Shown here: positions 38,069-47,676 of the stretch, piece by piece
How the letters are laid out: every line of letters begins with the position of its first letter
Numbering within the stretch: the first letter of the stretch is position 1
Source: Marinospirillum celere
GTDB lineage: Bacteria; Pseudomonadota; Gammaproteobacteria; Pseudomonadales; Halomonadaceae
Direction: 5' to 3'
Assembly (NCBI RefSeq): GCF_900112235.1
Contig: NZ_FOLH01000003.1
Location: 248,001 to 312,000 of the forward strand
Length of the DNA: 64,000 bases
Translations under genes and position numbers: made by a program
The notes under the pieces: generated by a model
What the model was told of the DNA's origin: nothing
The model's input: the letters and a program-made list of their open reading frames with translations, nothing else
Databases searched by the model: none

Positions 38069-38860
38069 TTAAAACCCGAGACTGGAGAGAAGGTCATCAA
38101 CTTCGTCCTGACCTGATACGACGTCAATGCCACGTTTTTCAGCATTGATAGCCGGACCTTCTGGTGCTGGCGTAGCATCGACGACCTCGGTTTGTTGTTC
38201 GGTATTCTCATGTCGAATACCTGTTATCTTATCAACCTGGCTGGCCATTCTGACGAGTTCTACCAGGCTGTCTTCAACTTCATGCACCAGGACGATAACC
38301 TTTTTTACAACCTGACCTGTCAAATCCTGGTAGCCCTGAGCCAGCGTAATTTCACTGAAATTGCTGCTCAGTTGCTCTGCTTGCTGTTCAGTGGATTCCA
38401 GAAAAAGATCCATACGTTTGTAGAGATCACGAAACTCTTCAGGAGACATTTCCCGTCGCTTGAGGCGTGCCCACTCACTACGCAAGTCACTCGCTTCCTG
38501 GCCTAGTTTTTCAGCTACCGGGATACACTCATCCACCTTATCCATAGTGGTGTTGGCTGCATCCTGGGTCATCTTAATGACGTAGTTGAGCCGGTCAGCA
38601 GCGTCCGATATATCAGAAAATTCTTCTTGGTTACCGACAGCTGCTGAGGTATCCAGGTGAAAGTCCCTGATGGCATCATGCAGCGCGCGTGTCAGGCGAC
38701 CTACTTCAATATAAAGATTTTTATTTCTTGCATCATTGATCTGCTGCAAGAGGTTGACTGCGTCGATCAGCTCTCCCTGCTCAATCTTCTCAATCAGCTC
38801 ACCTGTTGTGCTGCGCAACAGCTGTTCGAAATTTTCTGACTGGCTTGACTGATCGCTCAT
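38069..38860 (-). CDS. cheZ: Chemotaxis phosphatase CheZ
   Basis: CheZ removes phosphate from CheY. The 263-residue helical protein has the long hairpin domain with the catalytic motif QGYQDLTGQVVKKVI (the essential glutamine follows the tyrosine) and the C-terminal CheY-binding peptide VDDLLSSLGF. It is somewhat longer than E. coli CheZ (214), mainly in the linker before the tail, as in pseudomonads. It lies 12 bases before cheA. Confidence 0.95.
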   Translation of the reverse strand: MSDQSSQSENFEQLLRSTTGELIEKIEQGELIDAVNLLQQINDARNKNLYIEVGRLTRALHDAIRDFHLDTSAAVGNQEEFSDISDAADRLNYVIKMTQDAANTTMDKVDECIPVAEKLGQEASDLRSEWARLKRREMSPEEFRDLYKRMDLFLESTEQQAEQLSSNFSEITLAQGYQDLTGQVVKKVIVLVHEVEDSLVELVRMASQVDKITGIRHENTEQQTEVVDATPAPEGPAINAEKRGIDVVSGQDEVDDLLSSLGF

Positions 38861-38900
38861 TCACTCACCCAAACACGGGGTACAACAAGGTTTTGCACCA

Positions 38901-39287
38901 TTATTTTTCGATGCGCTCAAAAATCTTTTCGATTTTTTCTTTTAGTACTGCAGCAGTAAAGGGCTTGACGATATAGCCGTTAACCCCTGCCTGGGCAGCA
39001 GCAACTATCTGCTCGCGCTTGGATTCTGCTGTTACCATCAGTACAGGTAAGTCTTTCAGCTCGGGATCAGCACGAATATGCTTCAACAGGTCAAAGCCTG
39101 TCATGCCTGGCATATTCCAGTCCGTCACGACAAAGTCAAAGTTACCCGTATTTAGCATCGGGATGGCGGTCAGACCATCATCTGCTTCATGAGTATTGTT
39201 GAAACCCAGATCGCGAAGCAGGTTTTTTACAATCCTTCTCATGGTGGCAAAATCATCCACTATGAGAATCTTCATATCTTTATTCAA
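38901..39287 (-). CDS. cheY: Chemotaxis response regulator CheY
   Basis: CheY-phosphate binds FliM and changes flagellar rotation. The product is a lone receiver domain of 128 residues: acidic pocket IVDDF, phospho-aspartate 56 in [10 protein letters not shown], threonine in MVTAES and lysine in [11 protein letters not shown] start it at TTG 39287, since GGAGG lies five bases before that codon; the ATG four codons later, where many homologues are drawn to start, is about 20 bases from any ribosome site. A possible TATAAT box on the minus strand lies at 39324-39329. Confidence 0.94.
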   Translation of the reverse strand: MNKDMKILIVDDFATMRRIVKNLLRDLGFNNTHEADDGLTAIPMLNTGNFDFVVTDWNMPGMTGFDLLKHIRADPELKDLPVLMVTAESKREQIVAAAQAGVNGYIVKPFTAAVLKEKIEKIFERIEK

Positions 39288-39356
39288 GGCAACCTCCGTT
39301 AAACCTTGCCAACAGCAGCAATGATTATAATACAACCCTGACTGAAGAAGGGCACA

Positions 39357-40094
39357 CTATACATTTTTCCAGTCTGAAAGTTTTGTCCGTAACCGGGCAG
39401 CAGCCTGGCTCAGTATTTGACTGACTCGGGATTCACTGACAGCTAGAACAGCACCTATCTCCTTGAGATTTAGTTCTTCGTTATAGTACAGAGAAAGTAC
39501 CATTTGTTCACGCTCAGGCAAAGCTGAAATTGCATTGGCCAGGGAATCCTGGAAATGCGCTTCCTGTACTTCACCCAAGGGTCCGGAATTGGTTTTATCC
39601 GGTAATTCAAAGGCTGAGTCCTCTTGACTGGTCAACTCATCAAAGCTGAACAGACGTGAGCCAGCCGTATCAGCCAAGTATTGGTGATATTCCTGTAGGG
39701 ATACCCCCATTTCTTCAGCTATTTCCTGCTCTTGCGGCTCTCGGCCGGTACGGGCTTCGATAGCCTTGATCGCATCGGCCACGCGCCGACTATTGCGATG
39801 CACCGACCTGGGCGCCCAATCGTGGCGGCGCACTTCATCAAGCATGGCTCCACGAATACGGATGGATGCAAAGGTTTCAAAGCTTGCACCTTTTTCTGCA
39901 TCAAAGTTTCTTGAAGCTTCAATGAGCCCCATACTGCCGGATTGCATAAGATCATCCAGCTGGACACTTGCCGGTAGGCGTGCCAGTAAATGGTAGGCAA
40001 TACGTCTGACCAAAGCAGAGTATTTCTCAAGCAAACGGGCATCAGCCAGTTGCTGATTACGTGAGTACAGATCAAGACCCTTGGCAGCAGTCAT
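39357..40094 (-). CDS. fliA: Flagellar sigma factor 28 (FliA)
   Basis: FliA directs RNA polymerase to late flagellar and chemotaxis promoters. The 245-residue product has region 2 (LVRRIAYHLLARLPASVQLDDLMQSGSMGLIEA, FETFASIRIRGAMLDEVRRHDWAPRS), region 3 (REPQEQEIAEEMGVSLQEYHQYL) and region 4 with its helix-turn-helix (LPEREQMVLSLYYNEELNLKEIGAVLAVSESRVSQI). Its start is 12 bases after flhF; the flhG/fleN gene that usually lies between them is absent. No FlgM gene is in the window. Confidence 0.97.
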   Translation of the reverse strand: MTAAKGLDLYSRNQQLADARLLEKYSALVRRIAYHLLARLPASVQLDDLMQSGSMGLIEASRNFDAEKGASFETFASIRIRGAMLDEVRRHDWAPRSVHRNSRRVADAIKAIEARTGREPQEQEIAEEMGVSLQEYHQYLADTAGSRLFSFDELTSQEDSAFELPDKTNSGPLGEVQEAHFQDSLANAISALPEREQMVLSLYYNEELNLKEIGAVLAVSESRVSQILSQAAARLRTKLSDWKNV

Positions 40095-40106
40095 TTTTCA
40101 GCCTGT

Positions 40107-41405
40107 CTAACCATCATGTTCTTCACTTCGCTCCACATCTCGGGCAAAGCGCCCGACCAGGGTTGAAGGTGTTGCCAGACGAACATCATCTGGTATTTTT
40201 TGTCCATTGGTGGTGTAGCTGACCGGTAAGCGCTTTTCAAGAACCAAACCCAAGACTTCGCCAATATTGACGGCCTCATCCAGCTTGGTCAAAACACACC
40301 CATTCAAGCCTGCATCCCGATAAGCCTCATAGGTATCAAGCAATACCCTGGACTGGCTAATCGCTGGCAAAACGATAAAACGCCTTATCCTAGCCTGAGC
40401 AGAAGCCAACAAACCCAGCTGGCTTTGCAGGTTAGGATCACGCACATTTAGGCCTGCCGTATCAATCAGGATCAACTTTTTATTGCGTAGCGATTTAAGT
40501 GTTAAATCCAAGGCATTGTTTTCATCAACGACACGCACGCTAACGCCGAGAATCCTTCCAAAGGTCCGTAGCTGCTCATAGGCAGCAATCCGGTAGCAGT
40601 CCGTTGTCACCAGGGCCAAGTCATCAGCACCATGCTTAAGCACGTAGCGCGCAGCCAGCTTACCTAGCGTGGTTGTTTTACCGACGCCTGTTGGGCCGAC
40701 CAGGGCGACAACCCCACCCTTATCAATAAACTCTTCATCCAGGGTTTGTAGTTCATTTTCCAGGCGCTTAAGCACCAACTGCCAAGCACTTTGGCTGTCC
40801 AGATCACCATTCAAGGGGATCAGCTTCATCAGCTTGGCAACATAACTTTGACTAAACCCAGCCTCCAAAAGACGATTACGAACCAGAGCTTCGGTAGGAT
40901 TTTTCACGCCATCTTTTTCGCGCAACTGTTCTTTCAGTAAATCTCTCAGGCCCTGGATTTCAGACTGCATCGCCTTGATAGCTAACTCTTCAGCATTGGT
41001 ACTGGTATTCTTTTTGTTGCTCGCTGTCGGCCAGCTATCTTCAGAAGTATAGTGAGTTGCCGCTTCGCGATCACTGTGTCCTTCTTCATTCAAGCCCCAC
41101 TGGCGTAAACGGGCTTTTTTCTGGAAGGCATTTTCAGTCATGCCTGTATCGAAACGAGCACCCGAAAGAATACGTTGTCTTGCTTCATCCAACTCCTGCT
41201 GAAGCGCATCGCCCTGATCAGCCTGCTTAAGCGCTGCCGAGAAGTCTTTAGGCGTTTCATCACCCTCATAATCCAGCGCACAAACGATTTCTACACCGTT
41301 ATCAACCTTACGATTGGAAACAATAACAGCATCCGCACCCAACTCTTCACGAACTAGACGCATCGCCTGACGGGAGTCTGCCCCGAAAAAGCGCTTTACC
41401 CGCAT
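40107..41405 (-). CDS. flhF: Flagellar biosynthesis GTPase FlhF
   Basis: FlhF is an SRP-type GTPase that sets the site and promotes assembly of polar flagella. The 432-residue product starts MRVKRFFGADSRQAMRLVREELGADAVIVSN, has a less conserved B domain, then the NG domain with Walker A (VALVGPTGVGKTTTLGKLA), LVTTDCYRIAAYEQL, the DTAGLNVRD motif and ITKLDEA-like VLTKLDEAVNIGEVL. Its usual antagonist FlhG is not encoded next to it. flhA lies 28 bases upstream. Confidence 0.96.
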   Translation of the reverse strand: MRVKRFFGADSRQAMRLVREELGADAVIVSNRKVDNGVEIVCALDYEGDETPKDFSAALKQADQGDALQQELDEARQRILSGARFDTGMTENAFQKKARLRQWGLNEEGHSDREAATHYTSEDSWPTASNKKNTSTNAEELAIKAMQSEIQGLRDLLKEQLREKDGVKNPTEALVRNRLLEAGFSQSYVAKLMKLIPLNGDLDSQSAWQLVLKRLENELQTLDEEFIDKGGVVALVGPTGVGKTTTLGKLAARYVLKHGADDLALVTTDCYRIAAYEQLRTFGRILGVSVRVVDENNALDLTLKSLRNKKLILIDTAGLNVRDPNLQSQLGLLASAQARIRRFIVLPAISQSRVLLDTYEAYRDAGLNGCVLTKLDEAVNIGEVLGLVLEKRLPVSYTTNGQKIPDDVRLATPSTLVGRFARDVERSEEHDG

Positions 41406-41433
41406 TTTAGAAACCCCTTGGTTTGCACGCTAC

Positions 41434-43554
41434 TTATTGTCCTATGGTTGCTACGATGGTGATTTGTTTATTATCGGGTATTTCCTGGTAAGAAAGCACA
41501 TGCACATTTTGAATACCATAGCGCACGAATCGAGCCATTACTGGCCTGACCGGTGCTGCTGTTACCAGCACCGCTGGGTTACCCTGCATTTCCTGCTGCT
41601 GCGCCACTTCACTCAGTGACTGCTGCAGTTTTTCAGCCATGGCTGGCTCAAGAATAAGCTGATCCGACTCGCCACCCTGTTGCGCAGCCTGCTGAACACT
41701 CTTCAACAGCAGTTGCTCCAGTTCCGGCTCCAAAGTTATAACCGCCAAGTGGTCGCTGGGCCCTGTAATAGCCTGAACAATTGAGCGCGACAGCGCAACC
41801 CTAACAGCCGTGGTTAATTGAATGGGATCACGTGTGGTGTGAGCCGCCTCAACCAGCGCCTGGGCAATTGACCTGAAATCCTTAACCGGCACTTGCTCGA
41901 TCAGCAGGTTTTGCAAAACCTTCAACAGCACCGACAGGCTCACACTGTCGGGTATCAATTGCTCAGATAGTTTGGGCGCTGTTTCTCCCAACATATCGAG
42001 CATCTTCTGCACATCGTCATGGCCGATCAGCTCATGTGCGTAATCATGCATAATCTGGTTGAGCTGGGTGGCAATAACCGTACTCGCATCGACTACCGTA
42101 TAACCCAGTGTTTGAGCCTCTTCCCGCTGATTGGGGTTAATCCAGACAGCTTCCAGACCAAAAGCAGGATCTCGTCCCTTAATGCCATTAATGGGCCCAT
42201 AAACCTGACCAGGGTTAATCGCCATCTCCCTTTCCGGATGAACTTCTGCCTCACCTATCGTAACCCCTTTCAGGATAATGCGATAACTATTGGGTGTAAG
42301 ATCCAAATTGTCTCGAATATGCACTGAAGGCATTAAAAATCCAAGATCCTGGGAGAGCTTTTTGCGAATTCCCTTAATTCTTCCCAAAAGCTGGCCACCC
42401 TGGGTTTTATCAACCAGAGGTATCAGGCGGTAACCTACCTCTAAGCCTAAGAGATCAACAGGCGCAACATCCTGCCAATTCAATTCTTTTTGATCAACCA
42501 CATCCGGATCAGGGGTCATAGGCATCTGAGTCGCCGCCTGTTCGGCAGCCAGGGACTCCTGCATCTGCTTTTGCTGAATCCGGTGGATCATATAAGCACC
42601 ACCACCTGCCACACTGGCCAGGCCCAGAAAGGCAACGTGTGGCATGCCGGGCACCAAACCCATAATTACCATAATGGTGGCAGCCACAGCCAAGGCTTTC
42701 GGCGTGCCAAACATCTGGGTGGAAACCTGGGTGGATATATTCTGTGAGGAGTTAACCCGCGTAACCATAATCGCGGCAGCAACTGAAAGCATCAAAGAAG
42801 GAATCTGCGCTACCAGACCATCACCAATGGTCAAGAGTACGTAGCGCTCGGATGCCGTCGCAAAAGGCAGGCCATGCTGAAGCATCCCGATCAGCAAACC
42901 ACCGACCATATTGATGACCAGAATCATAATGCCCGCCACCGCATCACCACGGACAAATTTACTGGCACCGTCCATAGAGCCGTAGAAATCTGCTTCAGAA
43001 GCGATTTCTTCACGCCGCTTTTTAGCTTCTTCCTGATCAATCAAACCGGCGTTGAGATCGGCATCAATTGCCATCTGCTTACCGGGCATGGCATCCAGCG
43101 TAAAGCGTGCACTTACTTCAGAAATACGTCCCGCACCCTTGGTAATAACCACAAAGTTGATGATCATCAGGATCAGGAAGACGATCAAACCAACAACATA
43201 GTTACCGCCAATCAGTACCGAGCCAAAGGATTCAATGACCTTACCCGCTGCATCACCACCTTCGTGACCGTTAAGCAGTACGATACGCGTTGAAGCAACG
43301 TTCAAAGCCAAGCGCAGCAGCGTGGCAACCAGAAGAATGGTCGGAAAAACTGCAAAGTCCAGTGGCCTCAATGAATAAACAGCGACCAGCAGGATAACGA
43401 TGGCAAAGGCAATGTTAAAGGTGAAGAAGACATCCAGCAGGAAAACTGGCATAGGCAGAGTCATCATGCCCAAAAGCGAGAGCAGCAATAAAGGAATTGC
43501 TATCTGGCTTTGCATGATGCTGCGAAATGCACCTTGAAACTGGGTTCGATCCAT
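41434..43554 (-). CDS. flhA: Flagellar export gate protein FlhA
   Basis: FlhA forms the nonameric export gate and docks substrates and chaperones. The 706-residue product has eight N-terminal membrane helices (from IPLLLLSLLGMMTLPMPVFLL), the conserved FHIPEP-region segment DAMPGKQMAIDADLNAGLI with RREEIASEADFYGSMDGASKFV, and a large cytoplasmic domain (about 350-706) ending YQEIPDNKQITIVATIG. AGGTGA lies four bases before the ATG. A 115-base gap separates it from flhB, with no convincing sigma-54 promoter. Confidence 0.98.
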   Translation of the reverse strand: MDRTQFQGAFRSIMQSQIAIPLLLLSLLGMMTLPMPVFLLDVFFTFNIAFAIVILLVAVYSLRPLDFAVFPTILLVATLLRLALNVASTRIVLLNGHEGGDAAGKVIESFGSVLIGGNYVVGLIVFLILMIINFVVITKGAGRISEVSARFTLDAMPGKQMAIDADLNAGLIDQEEAKKRREEIASEADFYGSMDGASKFVRGDAVAGIMILVINMVGGLLIGMLQHGLPFATASERYVLLTIGDGLVAQIPSLMLSVAAAIMVTRVNSSQNISTQVSTQMFGTPKALAVAATIMVIMGLVPGMPHVAFLGLASVAGGGAYMIHRIQQKQMQESLAAEQAATQMPMTPDPDVVDQKELNWQDVAPVDLLGLEVGYRLIPLVDKTQGGQLLGRIKGIRKKLSQDLGFLMPSVHIRDNLDLTPNSYRIILKGVTIGEAEVHPEREMAINPGQVYGPINGIKGRDPAFGLEAVWINPNQREEAQTLGYTVVDASTVIATQLNQIMHDYAHELIGHDDVQKMLDMLGETAPKLSEQLIPDSVSLSVLLKVLQNLLIEQVPVKDFRSIAQALVEAAHTTRDPIQLTTAVRVALSRSIVQAITGPSDHLAVITLEPELEQLLLKSVQQAAQQGGESDQLILEPAMAEKLQQSLSEVAQQQEMQGNPAVLVTAAPVRPVMARFVRYGIQNVHVLSYQEIPDNKQITIVATIGQ

Positions 43555-43669
43555 TTATCACCTGGTAATTATTAATGCCTTGGGGCCTCAGGGGCACCGA
43601 CGCAGAAGTATGCCAAGTTCTCCCGGTGAAATAAACTCAAGGTGCTTGCCTTCCTGTGGATAATTGTAA

Positions 43670-44809
43670 TCAATCTGCTTCTGGGTCCAGCTCTTTGGGA
43701 ACTTTAATAGCAGGCAGCTTGCCTGGCTTCTTGGCTTTACCTGCCTGATACTGTTTCATCTGATAAACCCACGCCAGTACCTGGGCAACAGCCATATACA
43801 GCTGCTGAGGTATTTCGCTACCAATTTCAGTAGAGAAGTAGACCGCCCTTGCCAGAGGTGGCATCTGCACAACAGGTATCTCGTAGTAATCGGCGATTTC
43901 CCTGATCTTGGCTGCAACCTGTTCCTTGCCCTTGGCCAATACCAAGGGAGCCGAATTCCCCTCTTCATCATACTTTAGAGCCACAGCATAGTGAGTCGGG
44001 TTGGTAATCACCACGTCAGCACCTGGAACATCTGACATCATGCGGCGCTGGGCCATTTCCATTTGCATACGTCGAATACGACTTTTTACTTCCGGCTTAC
44101 CTTCAGTGTTTTTATGCTCATCCTTGACCTCCTGGCGCGTCATTTTTAGCTTCTCACGGTGCTGGTGCAACTGCCAGGGCACATCCAATAACACCACAAT
44201 AATTAAGGATAGGCTAATTGCCAAAAAAGACCAGATAACCAGGTAGCTACCCTTAGCAATGGCAGGCTCCAGAGCCATGGCACCCAGGGTTGCAAACTCG
44301 GCGCTCAGTCCATAAATGATTATAAACGCGGTGACACCCACTAACAGGACTTTAGCGACTGATTTAACAAATTCCATTAACGAATTCTTAGAGAAAATCT
44401 TCTTGATCCCGGCTATAGGGTCAAGTTTACTAAATTTAGGCTTTAGGGCCTTGGCAGTGAGGTTCCAGCCACCCACCATCACCTGAGAAATAGCCCCAGC
44501 AAAGAAGAGAACGATTAAAAAAGGTAAAAGAGTGCCCAGAGCATACCAAACCGAAGCACCAAAATGCTTGAACATGGCATCATGAGTTATGACATCTTCA
44601 CGGGTCAGCTCAAAATTATAGGCAAAGATATCCAAGGCTTGGTTCGCCATCCAACTACCAAACACTAGCAACGCCATACCAGCTGAAAGAAGAATCACCG
44701 CCGTACTCAATTCTTTCGAGCGGGCCACTTCACCATCACGACGTGATTCTTCTTTACGTTTCGACGTGGGTTCTTCTGTTTTTTCCTGACCGTCCTGATT
44801 TTCTGCCAT
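43670..44809 (-). CDS. flhB: Flagellar export switch protein FlhB
   Basis: FlhB switches the export specificity from rod/hook to filament subunits. The 379-residue product has the basic N-terminus EKTEEPTSKRKEESRRDGEVARSKEL, four membrane helices (about 35-210), a linker helix and the self-cleaving C-domain with the NPTH motif at 270-273 (DVVITNPTHYAVALKY). All key elements are intact. It starts two bases after the fliR stop region. Confidence 0.97.
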   Translation of the reverse strand: MAENQDGQEKTEEPTSKRKEESRRDGEVARSKELSTAVILLSAGMALLVFGSWMANQALDIFAYNFELTREDVITHDAMFKHFGASVWYALGTLLPFLIVLFFAGAISQVMVGGWNLTAKALKPKFSKLDPIAGIKKIFSKNSLMEFVKSVAKVLLVGVTAFIIIYGLSAEFATLGAMALEPAIAKGSYLVIWSFLAISLSLIIVVLLDVPWQLHQHREKLKMTRQEVKDEHKNTEGKPEVKSRIRRMQMEMAQRRMMSDVPGADVVITNPTHYAVALKYDEEGNSAPLVLAKGKEQVAAKIREIADYYEIPVVQMPPLARAVYFSTEIGSEIPQQLYMAVAQVLAWVYQMKQYQAGKAKKPGKLPAIKVPKELDPEAD

Positions 44810-44811
44810 GC

Positions 44812-45585
44812 CTAAAGCTCCAGCCAGATCCGCATCAAATCAAAGATTTCACGCGCCATACGATCAAAATGAAAAAGATACTCGCTGCTCCAGATCCATA
44901 GCTCAATTAAGCCGATAATCATCATGGTTGGAAAACCGATTACAAAGATATTCAGCTGAGGAGAAGCACGGGTAATTACACCTAGAGCCACATTAACAAC
45001 CAGCTTGGCAATAATAATAGGCAAAGCCATTAGCAAAGCGCCAGCAAAGAGCCAACCACCCTGAATAGCAATCAGCCAGGCATGATCCCTTGTAAAACCT
45101 TCAGTACTGACCGGAATCACAGTAAAACTTTCTGCCAGGGTATAGATCACAACCAGGTGCCCACCTACAGCAAGGAACACCAGGTTGGTCATGATCAAGG
45201 TGTACTGGCTGAGCACAGTAACATTAATACCACTGGACGGGTCCGCCATTTGGGCCATCCCCATACCTATTTGCATGGCCACCAGTTGGCCAAAAACCAC
45301 GAAAACCTGAAACAGCAGCTGAACAATAAATCCCAGGCTGGCACCGATCAGAATCTGCTGGGCAACCAGTATCCAGGTTTGCGGGGACAAGCCATCCATC
45401 ACCGGCATAGGTGGCAACAGAGGCATCAGCATCAAAGTTAGCGCGAAGGCCAGGAGAATTCGGATGGGCGCAGGTACCATATTGGCACTGAAAATAGGTG
45501 CCGCCATAAAAAAGGCACCAACACGGAAAAAAGGCCAGAGAAAAGTCCCTATCCAGGCTGTGAGTTCGGCACCTGTCAAAGGCAT
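44812..45585 (-). CDS. fliR: Flagellar export protein FliR
   Basis: FliR is part of the FliPQR export pore. The 257-residue product has five to six hydrophobic segments and family marks: WIGTFLWPFFRVGAFFMAAPIFSANMVPAPIRILLA at the start, IGMGMAQMADPSSGINVTVLSQY in the middle and LGVITRASPQLNIFVIGFP towards the end. Four bases separate it from fliQ. Confidence 0.96.
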   Translation of the reverse strand: MPLTGAELTAWIGTFLWPFFRVGAFFMAAPIFSANMVPAPIRILLAFALTLMLMPLLPPMPVMDGLSPQTWILVAQQILIGASLGFIVQLLFQVFVVFGQLVAMQIGMGMAQMADPSSGINVTVLSQYTLIMTNLVFLAVGGHLVVIYTLAESFTVIPVSTEGFTRDHAWLIAIQGGWLFAGALLMALPIIIAKLVVNVALGVITRASPQLNIFVIGFPTMMIIGLIELWIWSSEYLFHFDRMAREIFDLMRIWLEL

Positions 45586-45589
45586 CAGG

Positions 45590-45859
45590 CTAACCTATCA
45601 AGTAGGGGATATCATTGGCTAGACGCTGAAAGAACTCCATCAGCATACGTAGTATCATTGGACCAGCAACAATCAAGGCCAAAAGTGTTGCCATTAAGCG
45701 CGGCAAAAAACTCAGAGTTTGCTCATTAATTTGCGTTGCGGCCTGAAAAATCGCAACCACCAAACCAGCCAGCAAGCTCGGCACCACGGCAATAGCAACG
45801 ATGGTAATAACAATAAACAGAGCCTCTCGCAGCAAGTCTACGGCAATTTCTGGGGTCAT
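45590..45859 (-). CDS. fliQ: Flagellar export protein FliQ
   Basis: The 89-residue protein has two transmembrane helices (ALFIVITIVAIAVVPSLLAGLVVAIFQAATQINEQTLSFLPR is the diagnostic stretch covering helix 1 and the loop) and forms the outer part of the FliPQR gate. It lies between fliP and fliR at the expected place, 18 bases after fliP. Confidence 0.95.
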   Translation of the reverse strand: MTPEIAVDLLREALFIVITIVAIAVVPSLLAGLVVAIFQAATQINEQTLSFLPRLMATLLALIVAGPMILRMLMEFFQRLANDIPYLIG

Positions 45860-45877
45860 AGCTGCCTCCCGGAATCG

Positions 45878-46627
45878 CTAATAACCATAACTAGCCGCCA
45901 GAGTTCCCATTATCAGGGTCCATCCATCCACGAGCACAAACAACATGATCTTAAAGGGCAGGGAAATGATAATCGGCGACAACATCATCATACCCATAGC
46001 CATCAAGATACTGGCAACCACCATATCCAGAATCAGAAAGGGTATAAACAGCATAAAGCCTATCTGAAAGGCTGTTTTCAGCTCACTGGTCATAAAAGCT
46101 GGCACCAAAACCACAAAGGGAATGTCGGCTTCTGATTCAAAAACCTCATAACCACCGATGCGGGCGAACATATCCAAGTCCGTTTCCCGGGTTTGCGCGA
46201 GCATAAATTCAGTTAGAGGCGCCTTAGCCAGCTCAACCGCTTCCAAAGGGGTGACTTCTTCAGCTAAATAAGGCTGCAAAGCCTCAGCGTTCACCCTTTC
46301 CCAAACAGGTGTCATGATAAAAAAGGTCAAAAACAGGGCCAAACCGATGACGATTTGATTGGATGGTGTTTGCTGTAAGCCGAGAGCCTGCCTGAGAATT
46401 GCTAAAACAACAATTACTCGGGTAAAGCTGGTCATCATAATCAACATTGCTGGCAGGAAAGTCAGCGCCGTCATTATGGCCAGGACTTGGATGGTCACCG
46501 AATAGGTTTCACCGCCCTCATCATTTGGCTGAACTCTCAGTGCTTCAAAAGCGGGAAGCTGGCTGGCTCCCGCATCCAGAGAAAGAAATAACAGCCCCAG
46601 CAGGGTAAGTAGAACCCTAGCCCTCAT
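45878..46627 (-). CDS. fliP: Flagellar export protein FliP
   Basis: The 249-residue product has a cleavable signal peptide (to about residue 21, LDAGASQ), then the FliP core: [52 protein letters not shown], a periplasmic loop, and [43 protein letters not shown]. FliP pentamers form the export pore. Its start overlaps fliO by 11 bases. Confidence 0.97.
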   Translation of the reverse strand: MRARVLLTLLGLLFLSLDAGASQLPAFEALRVQPNDEGGETYSVTIQVLAIMTALTFLPAMLIMMTSFTRVIVVLAILRQALGLQQTPSNQIVIGLALFLTFFIMTPVWERVNAEALQPYLAEEVTPLEAVELAKAPLTEFMLAQTRETDLDMFARIGGYEVFESEADIPFVVLVPAFMTSELKTAFQIGFMLFIPFLILDMVVASILMAMGMMMLSPIIISLPFKIMLFVLVDGWTLIMGTLAASYGY

Positions 46628-47099
46628 GCTTATTATCCTTGTTGACGTTACCGGAGAAGCCGCCCTTCTTCCACTGATTAAGCAGCTGTGAAAAGCCAGC
46701 CTGCCCTTGGCGACTAGCTATATCCAAGGGTTTATCCAATTCATGCAAACAGTTAATTTGGTTAGCGGTAACACCTAGCAATAGCTGCTGTTCGCCAACC
46801 TGAACCAACAGTAACCGCTCCCGGTTACTCAAAGGCAGTACAGCCAACACCTTCAAGGCGTTATGGTGACTACCACCTGGCACCAAACGCATGCGCTTGG
46901 CCAGCCAGGCTAAAAACAGCATAAGTCCAATAACCACCAGCAGGCCGAGTGTGACCTGAAGCATTGCTGATCCCGTTGCTGTGCCCAGCTGCCGACGCTC
47001 AACCTCTGCTAAAAGCGGGCTGCTTAGAAATGCAAAAGGCAGGCAGTAATAAACTGCCCGCCCTAAAAACACCAAGCTTCGCTTACACAGCCTTATCAT
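46617..47099 (-). CDS. fliO: Flagellar protein FliO
   Basis: FliO helps assemble the FliP ring. The 160-residue product has an N-terminal hydrophobic signal-like segment ([16 protein letters not shown]), one transmembrane helix ([25 protein letters not shown]) and the cytoplasmic FliO domain ([31 protein letters not shown]). The family is weakly conserved, but order between fliN and fliP and the domain match are clear. Confidence 0.92.
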   Translation of the reverse strand: MIRLCKRSLVFLGRAVYYCLPFAFLSSPLLAEVERRQLGTATGSAMLQVTLGLLVVIGLMLFLAWLAKRMRLVPGGSHHNALKVLAVLPLSNRERLLLVQVGEQQLLLGVTANQINCLHELDKPLDIASRQGQAGFSQLLNQWKKGGFSGNVNKDNKHEG

Positions 47100-47102
47100 G
47101 GG

Positions 47103-47636
47103 TTATCTTAACCGCTTAATACGTTCCGACGGGCTGACAACATCCGTTAGACGTATACCAAACTTTTCATTGACCATAACAACTTCGCCGTGAGCAATCA
47201 GCGTACCATTCACTTTTACGTCCAAGGGCTCACCAGCCAAACGGTCGAGCTCAATAACCGAGCCTTGGTTTAACTGTAACAGGTTACGTATAGCGATTTC
47301 CGTGTTGCCGACTTCCATGGCAATGGTCACGGGAATGTCCATGATCACTTCTAGATTGGGATTGTCGCCCTCAAAGCCAGCTGAATCATCTTCCAGATAT
47401 TCAAGGGGTGCTGACTGAATATCATCTTCGGTCAGTTCTTCTTCACCGGCTTCAGAAGCGGCCTGCTCTTCCAGGGCGGCACCCCAGTCGTCATCAGCAG
47501 AGCCAGCATCATCGCTTGCTGACTGCTCTTCCATAGCTGTTGCCCAGTCGTCGTCAGCTGAAGCCTCATCGTCCAGCGCTGCGGCCCAGTCTTCGTTTTC
47601 TTCTGCAGGGTTTTCGTTGTTTTCTTCGTCGCTCAT
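47103..47636 (-). CDS. fliN: Flagellar motor switch protein FliN
   Basis: FliN forms the base of the C ring and helps dock the export ATPase complex. The 177-residue product has a C-terminal SpoA domain (about 95-175: MDIPVTIAMEVGNTEIAIRNLLQLNQGSVIELDRLAGEPLDV, GEVVMVNEKFGIRLTDVVSP). The acidic N-terminus carries three Trp-containing repeats (EDWAAAL, DDWATAMEEQ, DDWGAALEEQ) that make it longer than E. coli FliN (137). The ATG at 47636 follows AGGGA; a longer reading from a TTG is unlikely. Confidence 0.95.
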   Translation of the reverse strand: MSDEENNENPAEENEDWAAALDDEASADDDWATAMEEQSASDDAGSADDDWGAALEEQAASEAGEEELTEDDIQSAPLEYLEDDSAGFEGDNPNLEVIMDIPVTIAMEVGNTEIAIRNLLQLNQGSVIELDRLAGEPLDVKVNGTLIAHGEVVMVNEKFGIRLTDVVSPSERIKRLR

Positions 47637-47676
47637 GATTCTTTCCCTTAACAATTACAGCAGACAGGCAGTACGT

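Noticed and set aside
43602-43616. Sigma-54-like TTGGCATACTTCTGC before flhA
   Set aside because: Only nine bases separate GG and GC; the invariant spacing is ten, so it is not expected to function.
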